The notes below the pieces were generated by a model that was given only the letters and a program-made list of their open reading frames with translations, was not told the DNA's origin and ran no database searches. The translations under genes were made by a program, and so were the position numbers. Positions 12,096-23,374 of a stretch of DNA of 64,000 bases are shown here, in pieces. This DNA comes from Neoarius graeffei (taxonomy: Eukaryota; Chordata; Actinopteri; Siluriformes; Ariidae). The first letter of the stretch is position 1. Each line of letters begins with the position of its first letter. The DNA lies in the NCBI RefSeq assembly GCF_027579695.1, contig NC_083587.1:2932501-2996500 (forward strand). The letters run 5' to 3'.

Positions 12096-12342
12096 ATGCC
12101 ACATAGATGTGTTTTTGGTGGGTGCAGCAACATGACAGAAGGTGGATTTATGTTGCATTTATGGCCCAAGAATGTTCAATCTGAAAAGATTTAGACACGT
12201 TTTGTGAGAAATTCACAGGCACGTTGGGTGCCTAATGAAGTGGTCTCTCCTCTGCTCTGTACATTTTACTGAGGACTCTTATGAAACGTCTGATCTGTTG
12301 AGGAGTGTTGGTTATAAGCCCATATTGAAAGAGGGTGCAGAA
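12096..12342 (+). pseudogene. broken THAP zinc-finger domain
   Basis: The ATG at 12096 opens a THAP start: MPHRCVFGGCSN, then LHLWPKN. A stop follows at about codon 32. The later THAP hallmarks VHFTEDSYE and LKEGA appear in another frame near 12255-12342, so at least two frameshifts have occurred. A TGACGTCA-like site (about 11993) and a CCATTTTG motif lie upstream, resembling the ends of the TIR elements at 31.4 and 45.3 kb. It is probably a transposon-borne or retro-duplicated THAP exon rather than a host gene. Confidence 0.65.
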
Positions 12343-12394
12343 TCAACAATTAAAGGAAAATAAAACTATAAGAAAAGGGAAAGTAAGTTCAGAT

Positions 12395-12755
12395 GCACCA
12401 ATTCTTCTGGAGTGTGAGCCGAGGGTTGTTGCTAAAACCCGGGATGGAATGGGACATATTATCGCTTGGGCAGTTACCTACTTGCAGTTCTTGCTAAAAC
12501 CAGTGATGTCCCGTCCCAGGTTTTAGTAATTGCCTGAGCCGAGCAGTAATGGCGGAGTACTCCATATGGAGAAAATGGAGAATGAGTGGACCAGCCGTCT
12601 GATTTCTCCACTGGATGTGCTTGCCTCAGCAGCAACATCTCGCTCTTACATGGAAGAAGTGAATGAACGGAGAACTGAACGAACAACTGAGTCAGATTGT
12701 TTCAAAACAATCGGCCACGAGATCGGCCTTCAAGAAACGAGAACACAGACTGGTA
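12395..12755 (+). pseudogene. downstream remnant of the THAP-type unit
   Basis: Coding-like segments in two frames follow the broken THAP domain: one near 12395-12445, and one at 12571-12753 starting MENEWTSRL and ending before a GTAAG donor-like site at 12752. Short inverted copies of a CTAAAACC...GGGACAT motif lie between. No known domain is visible. The position suggests the next part of the same unit. The following 250 bases hold nothing recognised. Confidence 0.35.
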
Positions 12756-12999
12756 AGCTGCGACTCTCATTTGGATACAAAAAACAACAACACTCGTTGT
12801 TTACATGCATTTAGATTAATACATGTAACTTGTGTATTTAAGTTACTAGTATAAGATTATTTAATTTGCTTCAGAATATGATTGTCTCAGTTCATCTGAT
12901 TATTTAATTAGCCTTTTACATTTTATCAGTGAAAATGCATGCATGTACATGTATGTTGCATAAGTTATAAAACATATCCTGTTTTAATGAGAGTCAACC

Positions 13000-13935
13000 T
13001 TGGTTCCAAAGGTTGTTATTACTGGGGTGGTCGTGAGGTTTTGACATCCCTCTCAGCCTACAAAATGCCCCAGTGGCATAGTGCAATATATAGCCTCTGG
13101 CAACCTAATGTCCAGATCCTGGCCTAAACGTGGCGGAACTGTTTAATACCAACAAGAGAAGGGGTGAAAGGCGGGTTACTGGCACCTTAAAACCAGTCTC
13201 TGCGATTTGTCAAGCTTGCTTCCTGCACTGTACTTAGATCCCTTTTGTCATCACTTTGACCTTTTTTTTTTTAGCTGGCCTTCATCTAATACCCCCTAGT
13301 CGATGGCAGACTTTGGAACACAGTCCCCTGGATACTGCTTTGGAACACAGTCCCCTGGTTGGCATTAGGAAGGGCACCCAGCTGTAAAAATGTACCTCGA
13401 TTTTATTATGGCAGTCTGTTGTGATGAGCGTATAAACGGGACCCCCTACGGGGGTGTCGTTAATGGTAAGGTGGGTGTCAGGCATGGGCACCATCAGACG
13501 GTCAGTCCGCGACCATGCCAGTGTTTTCGCATTGCGACAGTGGATATAGGAACAATGAGAGGCAGAGCAGGTGAAGCTGTAGAGACAATCTCACACAAAG
13601 ATTGACCTCTGTTGCTTACAGGAAACAAGGTGGAGAGGTGCGACTGCACACATGATTAGTGGTAGAGATAGTAGGTATAAATTTTTCTGGGTTGGAAATG
13701 AGAAGGGGACCGGGGATGATGGTATGTTATTAGCAGAAAGGTGGGTCGAGTATGTCTTTGCCGCAAAAAAGGAGAGCAAGTTTTCTGATGTCAACAGTAA
13801 CATGCAGGATGTTTTCCGCATTGCTAAACAGATGAAAAGAGAAAACAGGGATTGCGTGGGCGACTGCTGCATCAGGGACGACGATGGTAACTTAACCCTC
13901 AATGATGATGCCAAGAAAATGGCATGGAAGGAACC
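13000..13935 (+). mobile_element. RTE-type LINE fragment, decayed
   Basis: Near 13530-13780 the plus strand carries broken pieces of an RTE/BovB-type endonuclease: RIATVDIGTMRGRAGE, then LAERWVEYVF. At 13780-13930 the linker continues (DVFRIAKQMKRENRD). Stops and frameshifts split the frame and no reverse transcriptase follows. The 5' half (13000-13380) has no coding signal and may be its UTR. The family resembles the proteins often labelled craniofacial development protein 2 in fish. Confidence 0.65.
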
Positions 13936-14845
13936 AGTGGCGGCTGGTAGTCTTTCAAACAGGGGAGGCTGGTCGGTTACGATATTTCCAGATTTTAAAA
14001 GAAAAAAGAAAAAACACATCAATTTTGCCCATACTCTTGCTTCTGATCTGGCTGATTGTTGGCAGGGTCACAAACTGTGAAACAACAGGTTCTTTTGGCC
14101 CATTAGCCTACTGTCCAATATACATGATGGTGGTGTTGGGGGGGGTATATTTTAACATTTTATATTTTAAAATTGTGGCATGTTGTTTAAAAATTGATCA
14201 TTATTGAAAGCAGCTCTTTGTCAGGAACCTCAGCAGTAACAGCAGAGTGTTCTGGAATAGGCACAAGCACTGACCTCGGGGAGCCAAACAGAGCTGGGTG
14301 CCACACATTTCATTCAATGACACTTTCCCTATATTTTACTTATTTTGACTGAGAAATGTTTTATTGACAATTTTGATAACCCTTCACTTTTAATCCAGGT
14401 CTGTAGTGTGAAATGTTCTCAGCTGTGTTTTTGTTTAAAAATGTTTTCTAAATTGTAGCTGTGTTTAATTCATATCCAGAAAAATATATATTCCAATATA
14501 ATATACTCAGCATAAATATTTTAAATAGATTCTATATTTTTGGTCCATCCATGACATATTACTAAAGTAGCCTATTTACTGTTGTTGATGTGGGTCACTT
14601 GCTGTTAGCCAAGTCACGTTCTCGTACCAGGAGAGCTGAAAGGAACAAGTATTATTCCCAACCTTTTTCACCAAGTCAATTTGAGGCGTTGGTCTACCCT
14701 GCTCTTTAATTCAAATTTTTTCCTCGAAAGGAAGACTGGCAAATGGCTTCGCCAAAATTAAATCAGCAATGCTTGGCATCTGTGCGCAGCTTTCTTGCTA
14801 GCTGACTAGCCCCCTCAAGTTCAGTCACTCAAATAAATCAGGCGG
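13936..14845. other. non-coding, possibly a decayed hAT-type repeat
   Basis: The left border reads CAGTGGCGGCTGGT, a common terminus of fish hAT elements, and replaces the RTE sequence abruptly. The matching right terminus is not present. The rest is AT-rich and has no supported coding region. Confidence 0.3.
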
Positions 14846-14847
14846 AA

Positions 14848-15390
14848 AAATGACAAAGTCCCACAGCTCAGTTTTACCATGGGCATCAGACTGGAAAAAA
14901 AAAAAAGTCCCACAGTTCAGAAAAAATGGCAAAGTCCCACTGCACAGTTTTACCATGGGCATCAGGCTGAAAAATGACAAAGTCCCACAGTTCAGAAAAA
15001 TGGCAAAGTCCCACTGCTCAGTTTTACCATGGGCTCGAGTTGTACCTTTTTTTTTTTAGACAGGGCAGATGGACCAGGGCATTCGTCCACCTGGCCGTGC
15101 CCGACGAGGAGTGCTCTCGGCCGGCTTGGGAGGCCGATGGCAGCCCCTCCTGGAAGTGCGGTTCAGAAAAAAATGGCAAAGTCCCACTGCTCAGTTTTAC
15201 CATGGGCTCGAGTTGTACCTTTTTTTTTTTTTTAGACAGGGTGGACAGACCAGGGCATTTGTCCGCCTGGCCGTGCCCGACAAGGAGCGCTCTCGGCCAG
15301 CTTGGGAGGCCGATGGCAGCCCCTCCTGGAAGTGCAGTTCAGAAAAAAATGGCAAAGTCCCACTGCTAAGTTTTACCATGGGCATCAGGC
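14848..15390. repeat. minisatellite, short and long units
   Basis: A short motif (GGCAAAGTCCCAC plus CAGTTTTACCATGGGC) recurs at least five times. Two long units (about 15001-15171 and 15172-15348, near 172 bp) add a poly-T tract and a GC-rich block containing CTTGGGAGGCCGATGGCAGC. Frames that stay open are artefacts of the repeat. Confidence 0.9.
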
Positions 15391-15391
15391 T

Positions 15392-15393
15392 GA

Positions 15394-15445
<52 letters not shown>

Positions 15446-15447
15446 AG
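15392..15447. repeat. (GAAA)n microsatellite
   Basis: About 13 uninterrupted GAAA units sit inside the last minisatellite unit, just before the LTR element. Confidence 0.95.
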
Positions 15448-15838
15448 TCCCACAGTTCAGAAAAAATGGGGTATGTGGGGGCGTGGTCAAGCGTCGGTCT
15501 GTGACCGGAGGGCGGAGTCAGGGAAGGTAAGTGGCAGAATCACTACACCTGATGTGAATTAACCAGTGTTTGTGTGTCTTCCCAGCAGCCGCGCCCCATT
15601 TAAGGAAGAAAGCAAGAGCAGAGCGGGCTCTCTCCTGACCAGAACACGTGTGTGGGGCATGTGTGTGTATGTATATATATTATATATGAATAAACATGTA
15701 GAAGCTGAAAAGCTGACAATAAAAGAGTTATTGAGAACTCAGTACTGGCCTGCCATGCTTCTGTGCTCCACCCACCTAGAACGCTTGCTACAGTGGTGCC
15801 GAAACCCGGGGGTTGGAGCGCCGAAGCAGAACAGCCCT

Positions 15839-16689
15839 ATGGAGTCTTCCCCTTTTGCCGAGCTGGTCCACGCCCTCGCCATGGCCCAGCAAAGACAGCA
15901 CCAGGCAGTAGTAGCCCTCTGGAAGGAACAGGAACAGCGGTTTGAGGCCCTGGTGCTGGCTCAGCAGGAAGAGCGACAGGCGTTCCAGCACCTCCTCATA
16001 TCAGTAGGGTCCACCGCTGCGGGGCTGTCCCCCTTCACCCTGATGAAGATGTGCCCGCAGGACGATCCCGAGGCCTTCCTCATATTCTTTGAGCAGGTGG
16101 CAGAGACCTCGGGGTGGCCGATGGAACAGCGCGTGGCGCGCCTCCTCCCCCTGCTAACGGGAGAGGCGCAGCTGGCCATGCTACAGCTCCCCGCCGACCG
16201 CCAGCTGGCCTACGCGGACCTTCGCCGGGCCGTCCTCCAGTGTGTGGGTCGCACTCCCGAGCAACAACGGCAGTGCTTCCGTGCTTTGAGGAAGTCGGCC
16301 AACCGTTCGCGTTTGGCCAGCAACTCCGGAATGCCTGCAGGCAGTGGTTGAGGGCAGACAACCACGACGCCGAGGTGATCATCGAACAGGTGGCGCTGGA
16401 GCAGTTCATCGCTCGTCTACCAGCCGGAGCTGCAGAGTGGGTCCAGTGCCACCGACCGGCTTCGCTGGATCAGGCCATCGAGCTGGCGGAGGACCATCTG
16501 GCAGCTGTCCCGACGGCAGGACAGCAGACAACCTCTTTTCCCCTCTCCTCTCTCTCCCGTGTCTCCTCCTCACCCCGTTCCCCCACCGCAGAGGTGGGGG
16601 CCGGCCCCACCCCAGCCGGCCCGCCGCACCCGCGGTGCCCTCCCGTTTCTCCCTTCTGTGTCTGTCTCTTTCCCCCCTCAGGTGAGTGA
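15839..16689 (+). pseudogene. gag with SCAN-like capsid region (frameshifted)
   Basis: The ATG at 15839 follows the primer-binding site closely. The first part is a Gln/Glu-rich helix, then a DDPEAFLIFFEQVAE capsid block. The frame breaks near 16280 and continues one frame away through a block (FGQQLRNACRQWLRAD, then LEQFIARLP, then AVPTAG) that resembles a SCAN-like domain. Host SCAN domains are thought to derive from Gmr1-like gag. A second break near 16680 separates it from the zinc knuckle. It cannot make an intact Gag. Confidence 0.75.
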
Positions 16690-17950
16690 GCCCCAGAGCA
16701 CCAGTGCAGAGAGGAAGCCCGGGCCGATTTGCTGGCGCTGCGAGGAGCCGGGCCACCTCCAACAGCAGTGCTCGGTAATGGAGGTGGGCGCGGTGGTTCG
16801 GATCCCCGATGTGCCAGGAGCAGCCCTCGATCGGGTCGGAGTGTATCGCATACCGGTGAGTATCCAAGGGGATACATATCAGGCGTTGGTGGATTCTAGT
16901 TGTAATCAGACCTCAATCCACCAAAACCTGGTGCAAGATGAGGCACTGGGGGGAGCACAATTCATGAAGGTGTTGTGTGCACACGGGGATGTTCACAGCT
17001 ACCCTTTAGTGTCGGTCCACATTTTTTTTCGAGGGGAAAAATTTATAGTAAAGGTGGCGGTTAATCCTCGCCTTACCCACTCTATAAATTTGGGGACTAA
17101 TTGGCCGGGATTTGGGGAATTAATGAGGCACCTAGTAAAGAGTGGGTCCTGCCGTAGTTTAATAAGGGGAGGTCCCGGTGTCGCATTGGTGGGAGCAGCT
17201 GTCACAGAGCCGTCTACGTCAGCTCTGCATCAGAGTGAGGAGCCGCCAGCTCCTCCTCTCTCTCTTGGGGAATCCCTCGCGGATTTCCCGTTAGAGCAGT
17301 CACGAGACGAGACTCTGCGGCATGCATTTGACCAAGTAAGAGTAATCAATGGTCAAATGCTCCAGCCAAACGCCACCCTGTCCATCCTCTACTTCGCGAT
17401 TATGAAGAATAGATTATATCAAGTGACGCAGGACACTCAGACTAAAAAGCAAGTCACGCAACTTTTGATTCCAAAAAGCCGCCGGGAATTGGTATTCCAG
17501 GCGGCTCACTTTAATCCCATGGCTGGATGCTTAGGGCAGGTTAAAACACTAGCCCGAATAATGGCCCGGTTCTATTGGCCAGGGATTCGCGGCGATGTCC
17601 GTAGGTGGTGTACGGCATGCCGCAAATGCCAGTTAGTAAATCCAGTGGCCATTCCAAAAGCGCCTTTGCGCCCTCTCCCATTAATTGAGACCCTGTTCGA
17701 AAGAATTGGGATGGATCTCGTCGGGCCATTAGATCGGTCAACACGAGGGTACAGCTTTATATTAGTTCTGGTGGACTATGCAACGCGATACCCGGAAGCA
17801 GTGCCTCTTCGCAATATCTCAGCACGCAGTATTGCGGAGGCGCTCTTCCGTGTTATCTCCCGAGTTGGAATCCCGAAAGAGATTCTGACTGATCAAGGCA
17901 CCGCGTTTATGTCACATACACTAAAGGAACTAAAGTTTGTTGGGTATTAA
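16559..17950 (+). pseudogene. zinc knuckle + protease + integrase of the Gmr1-like element
   Basis: A CCHC knuckle, CWRCEEPGHLQQQC, lies near 16731-16772. The protease active site reads LVDSS where D-S/T-G is expected. The integrase follows: a zinc-binding region (17500-17635) in which the second histidine appears replaced by cysteine (HFNPMAGCLG) before the CRKCQ pair, then catalytic Asp in MDLVGPLD (about 17712) and TDQGTAF (about 17888). The frame stops at 17950; the catalytic Glu block (GLVERFN) is in the next frame at about 17990. No complete enzyme is possible from this copy. Confidence 0.85.
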
Positions 17951-18212
17951 GCCGATCCGCACCAGCATGTATCACCCACAAATGGACGGTTTAGTTGAAC
18001 GGTTCAATCGCACCCTCTGTTCAGACCATGCGCCCCTCCAGTGGCTCCACTGCATGAAGGATGCCAATGCGCGGATCACCCGTTGGTATCTGGCACTCCA
18101 ACCCTTTAACTTCAAGGTGGTCCACAGGCCGGGGGCACAGATGGTCGTGGCGGACTTCCTCTCCCGTCGGGGGGGGGGAGTCGGCTGCGGGCCGGACGGC
18201 TGCCCGGCCTGA
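17937..18212 (+). pseudogene. integrase end fused to RNase H C-terminus
   Basis: The reading frame passes from an integrase block (YHPQMDGLVERFNRTL) straight into an RNase H C-terminal block (DHAPLQWLH, then ITRWYLALQPF, then VADFLSR). The RT domain expected between them is absent. The fusion point at about 18015-18022 marks an internal deletion. Confidence 0.8.
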
Positions 18213-18544
18213 GTCGGGCGGTGGGGGTATGTGGCAGTGGGGGCGTGGTCAAGCGGTGGTCTGTGATTGGAGGGCGGAGTCAGGGAAGGTAAGTGGCAGA
18301 ATCACTACACCTGATGTGAATTAACCTGTGTTTGTGTGTCTTCCCCAGTGACCGCGCCCTATTTAAGGAGAGCGAGAGCAGAGCGGGTCTCTCCTGACCA
18401 GAACACGTGTGTGTGGCATGTGTGTGTATAGTTATATATGAATAAACGTGTAGAAGCTGAAAAGCTGTCAATAAAAGAGTGATTGAGAACTCAGTACTGG
18501 CCTGCCGTGCTTCTGTGCTCCACCCAAGTAGAACGCTTGTTACA

Positions 18545-18640
18545 CCCGCCTTTCGCCCATAGTCAGCTGGGATAGGCTCCAGCTTGCCTGTGACCCTGTA
18601 GAACAGGATAAAGTGGCTACAGATAATGAGATGAGATGAG
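18545..18640 (+). mobile_element. SINE fragment (3' part)
   Basis: The segment matches the last 95 bases of the SINE, ending in the ATGAGATGAG tail. It begins exactly at the end of the 3' LTR. Confidence 0.85.
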
Positions 18641-18716
18641 ACATTCATTTGGAAAGGAGATATTCAAAACAGGGTTCATGGTGACTGAGTTTATTATTAT
18701 TATTATTTTTTTTTTT

Positions 18717-19145
18717 TTTTAACTGAGACATGGTCAATTCCCAGGACAAGACAAAGAATGCAAAATCTCATCTCATCTCATTATCTCTAGCCGCTTTATC
18801 CTGTTCTACAGGGTCGCAGGCAAGCTGGAGCCTATCACATTAAAAACACATTAAACTAACACATTAAAAAGGCAAGAAACTCATCCACTAATTAACTTTA
18901 GACGAGGCACACCTGTTAATTGAAAAGCATTCCGGGTGACGACCTCATGAAGCCGGTGAAGATAATGCCAATAGTGTACAAAGCGTCATCAAGATAAACA
19001 GTGACTACTTTGAAGAATCTAAAACATGAAACACTTTTTTTTTCACTTTGTTTACCACATAATTCCATACATGTTCCATGTGTTATGTCATAGTTGTGAT
19101 GTCGTCAGTATTGTTCCAGTGTAATGGTCATGGCCAAAGAAGGAA
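18717..19145. repeat. direct duplication, copy 1 (SINE tail + Tc1-like remnant)
   Basis: This segment matches 25378-25803 in the same orientation. It holds a 72-base SINE tail (18765-18836, -) and a Tc1-like remnant from about 18880, recognisable by GAAAAGCATTCC, ACCTCATGAAGC and CTACTTTGAAGAATCT. No transposase is present. Confidence 0.85.
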
Positions 19146-19230
19146 TACTGGACAATAAGGGGTAAAATTGTGTTACAACGCACATCAAGGTTTCACTTTT
19201 TTTGACATCCCAACATTCCCTTCACAACAC

Positions 19231-19452
19231 ATCTCATTATCTCTAGCCGCTTTATCCTGTTCTACAGGGTCGCAGGCAAGCTGGAGCCTATCCCAGCTGA
19301 CTACAGGCGAAAGGCGGGGTACACCCTGGACAAGTCACCAGGTCATTACAGGGCTGACACATAGACATAGACAACCATTCACACCTACGGTCAATTTAGA
19401 GTCGCCAGTTAACCTAACCTGCATGTCTTTGGACTATGGGGGAAACCGGAGC
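19231..19452 (-). mobile_element. SINE fragment
   Basis: The 3' two-thirds of the SINE. It ends abruptly at 19452, where Penelope-like coding sequence begins. Confidence 0.85.
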
Positions 19453-20172
19453 GAGTTTGTTGGCATTGACCGAGTTCTCCCTAATCGTCGTAGTAGCTGT
19501 ACTAGCCAGTCTTTACTGAGATGTGAGGCCAGATGGATTTTTTATTTAAAAACATTGCAACTGAATGGATTGAATGATGATTTTGACTTGACTTGTTTTC
19601 TATGAATAGTTTGTACATTTAGTCTTATGTTTATTGTCTGATGGGTTTTTTTTTCTTTTTCTTTTCTGCGTTTATTTTTTAAATTTATTTTATTTTTTAA
19701 ATTTATTTATTTATTTAATTATTTTTTTATTTATTTGTTTATTTATTTTTTATTTTATTTTATTATTTGTTTTAATTTTTTTATTATTATTTTATTTTAT
19801 TTATTTATTTATTTTTTTGTTATTTTCTTTCCTTATGACATTTGTTATGACTATAAATTATGTCATTAGTTAAATCATAACAGGAACGGAACTGATGATA
19901 GGATGTCTTTATCCATGCACCTTAACCTGTATTTAAGCTTGGTTGTAGACCTACTACCTGTTTTCCGTGTACGTGGCCTTGTCTATATATGGGTGTGTCT
20001 TTATTTTTAATTGTTTGCACTGAGGATGGTCTGATTGTGACCGAAACGTTTGCACTTTTCACTTGGGTAGCACTTTTTGTTTGTTTTAATATGCAATAAA
20101 AGTGCATTATTATATCGGCATACAGGTGTGCGAGTTCCCTTTGTTTGGTTCTAGTTATTCTATTGGAACTTA
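19453..20172 (+). mobile_element. truncated upstream copy (pLTR) of Penelope-like element 1
   Basis: This matches 23221-23932: the last about 50 codons of the element's ORF, a T-rich tract (19634-19835) and a 3' region with the CTGAGGA...CCGAAAC motif near 20020-20046. Penelope-like elements typically carry such a partial copy in front of the full one, forming pseudo-LTRs. Confidence 0.8.
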
Positions 20173-20277
20173 TGCACCCACCAGGTATTAATTTTAAGGC
20201 GCGGTACCTTCATTGGAAAGCACATTTATTGATTGTTTGGGTATTCTGCTGCCACCATCTTTAGTAGATGGTTTACG

Positions 20278-23200
20278 ATGGCCAATTTTGCCGAAATTAA
20301 CAGTCTTACGGACAATTATGCGCAAATGCGCACCTTCTTAGAAGCGGCTATTGAGAGTATACTTTTTCCATGGACTGCTCTCACTGAAAGTTTCTCAACA
20401 GCTGCCACAACAGCGGATTTAAATCGTAAATTCAAACAGTTGTCACTTAAGAAAACTCGCTATGTCTTACATGGCACAATACTGAGTGAGTATGTGCGTG
20501 CTAAGAGGATTCCTCGAGGACTATGTATTCAGAAGCCACCAACTCTGGGCCGTCAAGACCCAGAGTTTTGCCAGCAGTGGTGCCGGATTCTTAATAAGGC
20601 TTCCTTGGACCTCACAGTCCTTATCATTGAACACGCACATAAGCAACTGACCCTCATTAGCGCAGAGATGGACAGCCTGTCAACACAGCTCCAGTCAGCC
20701 ATGTCTTCAGAAGACCTGTCCAAGTTTAAGGAGGAAATCAAGACTTCGACTGAAAGATATGAAAAGGAACTGAAAAAAAGAAAACTGGCTAAATTTAAAA
20801 AGAGACACCTTGGATTATAAAAATGACAACGTGTACCCTTGGTTAAAAGAAAACAAGGATCCGACGCATAGGTGCATTCGTCCCAGAGACGAGCCAACAT
20901 CTGAGTCCAGCGCTTCCGAACTGCCCTCTGATTCTGACGGGGATTTTTTAGATCCATCACACGCTCGTGGAGAGAAACAGCCACGCCAGCTAACCGCGCA
21001 GTCCGTGCACGGGGCAGGAGAAGCAAGAGTGGACACAAGATCTCGACCAGCCAGGTCTTACAACGTTCCTATGAGGTGGAGCAACAGGGACAAGAGGTAT
21101 GTGATCTACTATTCAATCTCTCGGATGTGAACTTTGACCAGGACGAGATAAGTCTTCTCAATAATGGACTTTCCTTTGCTCCAACCCCTGTGGCCAACCC
21201 TTTTCAAACGAAAGTTGAACTTTTCAAATTCTACTGTGCCATGAAACTTAAATATTTCTTTCATAAGGACAGAATTGTTTCCCCACTGCCTACTGTCACC
21301 ACAGAGACGACATCTGTGACTGCATTCAGACCCAAGAGCACATTTACAGCACCAGTGAACAATGCAGCCATTGACACCTTCTGTAAGTTGGTAGATAGGG
21401 ATATCGAGTCCATGTATTTGTCTGCATCTGCTACATCGAAGAGGCGTAATTGCACCAAAGAACAATTAAGTTCGCTGTCATCCCTGTCTAAGAACAACAA
21501 TGTCATATTCAAGAGTGCTGATAAAGGAGGGGGTCTAGTCAGCATGAATCGTTCTGATTATTAACAAGAAGTACTTAGACAATTGTCGGATGCTGACTCT
21601 TACAAAAAGTTACATAATAACCCCACAGCATCTTATAAGAGGGAAATTGATATTTTCCTTAATGATGCATTGGAGAAGGGTTATCTTAGTACACAAGAGA
21701 GGAAATTTCTTTCCTCAGATAACCCAATCATCCCTGTCATTTATATATTACCTAAAGTACATAAACCTTTTAATATATTTCCCACAGGTCGTCCAACTGT
21801 GTCGAGCATAGGCTCACTAACTGAACCCCTCTCGAAGTTCGTTGATGCATACTTAAGACCCCTTGTGGAAGCTTTACCCTCCTATCTCAGAGACACTGGG
21901 GATTTCATTGAAACACTGACACAAGTTGATTTAGGGGAAAGTGAAACATTTTTAATCACCATGGATGTTACTAGCCTTTATACCAATATCCCTCATGATA
22001 TTGGTCTTGCGGTGCTGCAGTTTTTTTTTAAATACTCGGCCTCAATGTTCCCCGCCAACTGATTTTCTAACTGAAATGGCGAAATTGGTTTTAACCAAGA
22101 ATTATTTCTTGTTCATTAATGACTTTTTTCTTCAGGTGAGGGGGACAGCGATGGGCGCAACATTTGCCCCTGATTACGCTAATTTGTTTATGGGTTTCTT
22201 GGAATACAAACATGTACACACAAATAACCCATTTATTGACAATATATTGATGTTTAAACGCTATATTGATGATCTTTTTGTCAGCTGGAAAGGCACAGAA
22301 GAACAATTAAAAGAATTCCACCGTTACATGAACAGCTTAGTGGACACCATTACATTTAGCCTGGAATATGATAAAAGTCAGATACATTTCCTTGATACTT
22401 GGGTTAAACGTAAAGATGGGAAATTGTTTACGACACTGTATAAAAAACCCACAGATAAAAACAGCTGTTTGCATGCCTCTAGTTTTCATCCTAAGCCCAC
22501 CAAACATGGGCTCCCCTATAGTCAATTTTTACGTGTAAGGAGGATTTGTCAGAGGGATGAGGATTTCCTGATAGAGGCAGACAAAATGTATGAACAGTTT
22601 ATCCAGCGTGGTTATGCCACTGATGTCCTTGATTCTGCCCTGGGCCAGGTGAAATCTGAGGGCAATTCAGGTTGCACTTGTTCAGGTGCGAAACCACCGC
22701 GCAAGGATCCTCCTCTCGTCTGCTGCACCACGTACACACCTTTTGGTCATCAGATAAAAAACATTGTTAAACAACACTGGCATGTTCTTCAAACTGATGT
22801 TGTATGTTCTGAACTTTTTCCCCAGCCGCCCCTTTTTACATACTTTAGGTCTTCGAACCTTAAAGATAGGCTGGTACATTCAGATACTTTTGATCATTCC
22901 AAACGCCCGTGTGCACGACTGGATAACATTACTGGTTTTTTCCCCTGCCGTAATTGTGTGTCTTGCAGTAATATTCATAAAACAGATTATTTTATCAGTT
23001 TCAAAACAGGAAGACGCTATAATATCAGAACATTTATAACATGTAATTCTGTCAATGTGATCTACCTCCTAAGCTGTCCCTGTGGTCTACAATATGTGGG
23101 GTGCACCCGCAGAGAGTTGAGAATCCGTCTCAATGAGCATCGGAGCGCGATATATAGGGGGGACTCTAACTCGCCAGTTGCAAGACACTTCAATGAAGCT

Positions 23201-23374
23201 AAACATTTGGCTAATGATCTTAAGTTTGTTGGCATTGACAGAGTTCTCCCCAATCATCATAGTAGCTATACTAGCCAGTCTTTACTGAGATGTGAGGCCA
23301 GATGGATTTTTTATTTAAAAACATTGCAACCAAATGGATTGAATGATGATTTTGACTTGACTTGTTTTCTATGA
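20278..23374 (+). pseudogene. Penelope-like element 1: RT + GIY-YIG, disrupted
   Basis: The probable start is ATG 20278 (MANFAEINSL). The N-terminal region is Lys/Glu-rich; the RT core shows ADKGGG, PKVHK, GRPTVSS, VTSLYTNIPH, GTAMGATFAP and YIDDLF. A Cys motif (PCRNCVSC) precedes a GIY-YIG-type nuclease (VIYLLSCPCGLQYVGCTRR). This is the Penelope-like layout, nearest to Neptune-type elements by my reading. Frame breaks near 20820 and 21080, a stop at 21562-21564 and a frameshift in a poly-T run near 22022-22040 disable it. About 1000 codons are otherwise traceable. Confidence 0.85.

Larger units (their letters stand above)
15474..18544 (+). mobile_element. Gmr1-like Ty3/gypsy element, RT-deleted
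   Basis: The 5' LTR is 15474-15792 and the 3' LTR 18230-18544. They are about 315 bp and similar, with TGTGG...TTACA ends. A primer-binding site, TGGTGCCGAAACCCGGG, starts at 15794, two bases past the 5' LTR. A G-rich polypurine tract precedes 18230. Between them lie gag, protease, integrase and then the end of an RNase H. Integrase before RNase H is the domain order described for Gmr1-like gypsy elements. The reverse transcriptase and most of RNase H are deleted at about 18020. No target duplication is visible: the left flank is minisatellite and the right flank is SINE. Confidence 0.85.

Noticed and set aside
15172..15348. Possible CRISPR-like array (regular repeats)
   Set aside because: Units are minisatellite copies without unique spacers, in a eukaryotic genome.
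14850..15562. Several overlapping plus-strand frames of 70-150 codons
   Set aside because: They run through a minisatellite and a GAAA microsatellite; openness is a consequence of the repeat.
19634..19873. Hydrophobic 79-codon frame that could be mistaken for a membrane protein
   Set aside because: It is the T-rich tract of the Penelope pLTR; the second copy is also T-rich with different phase.
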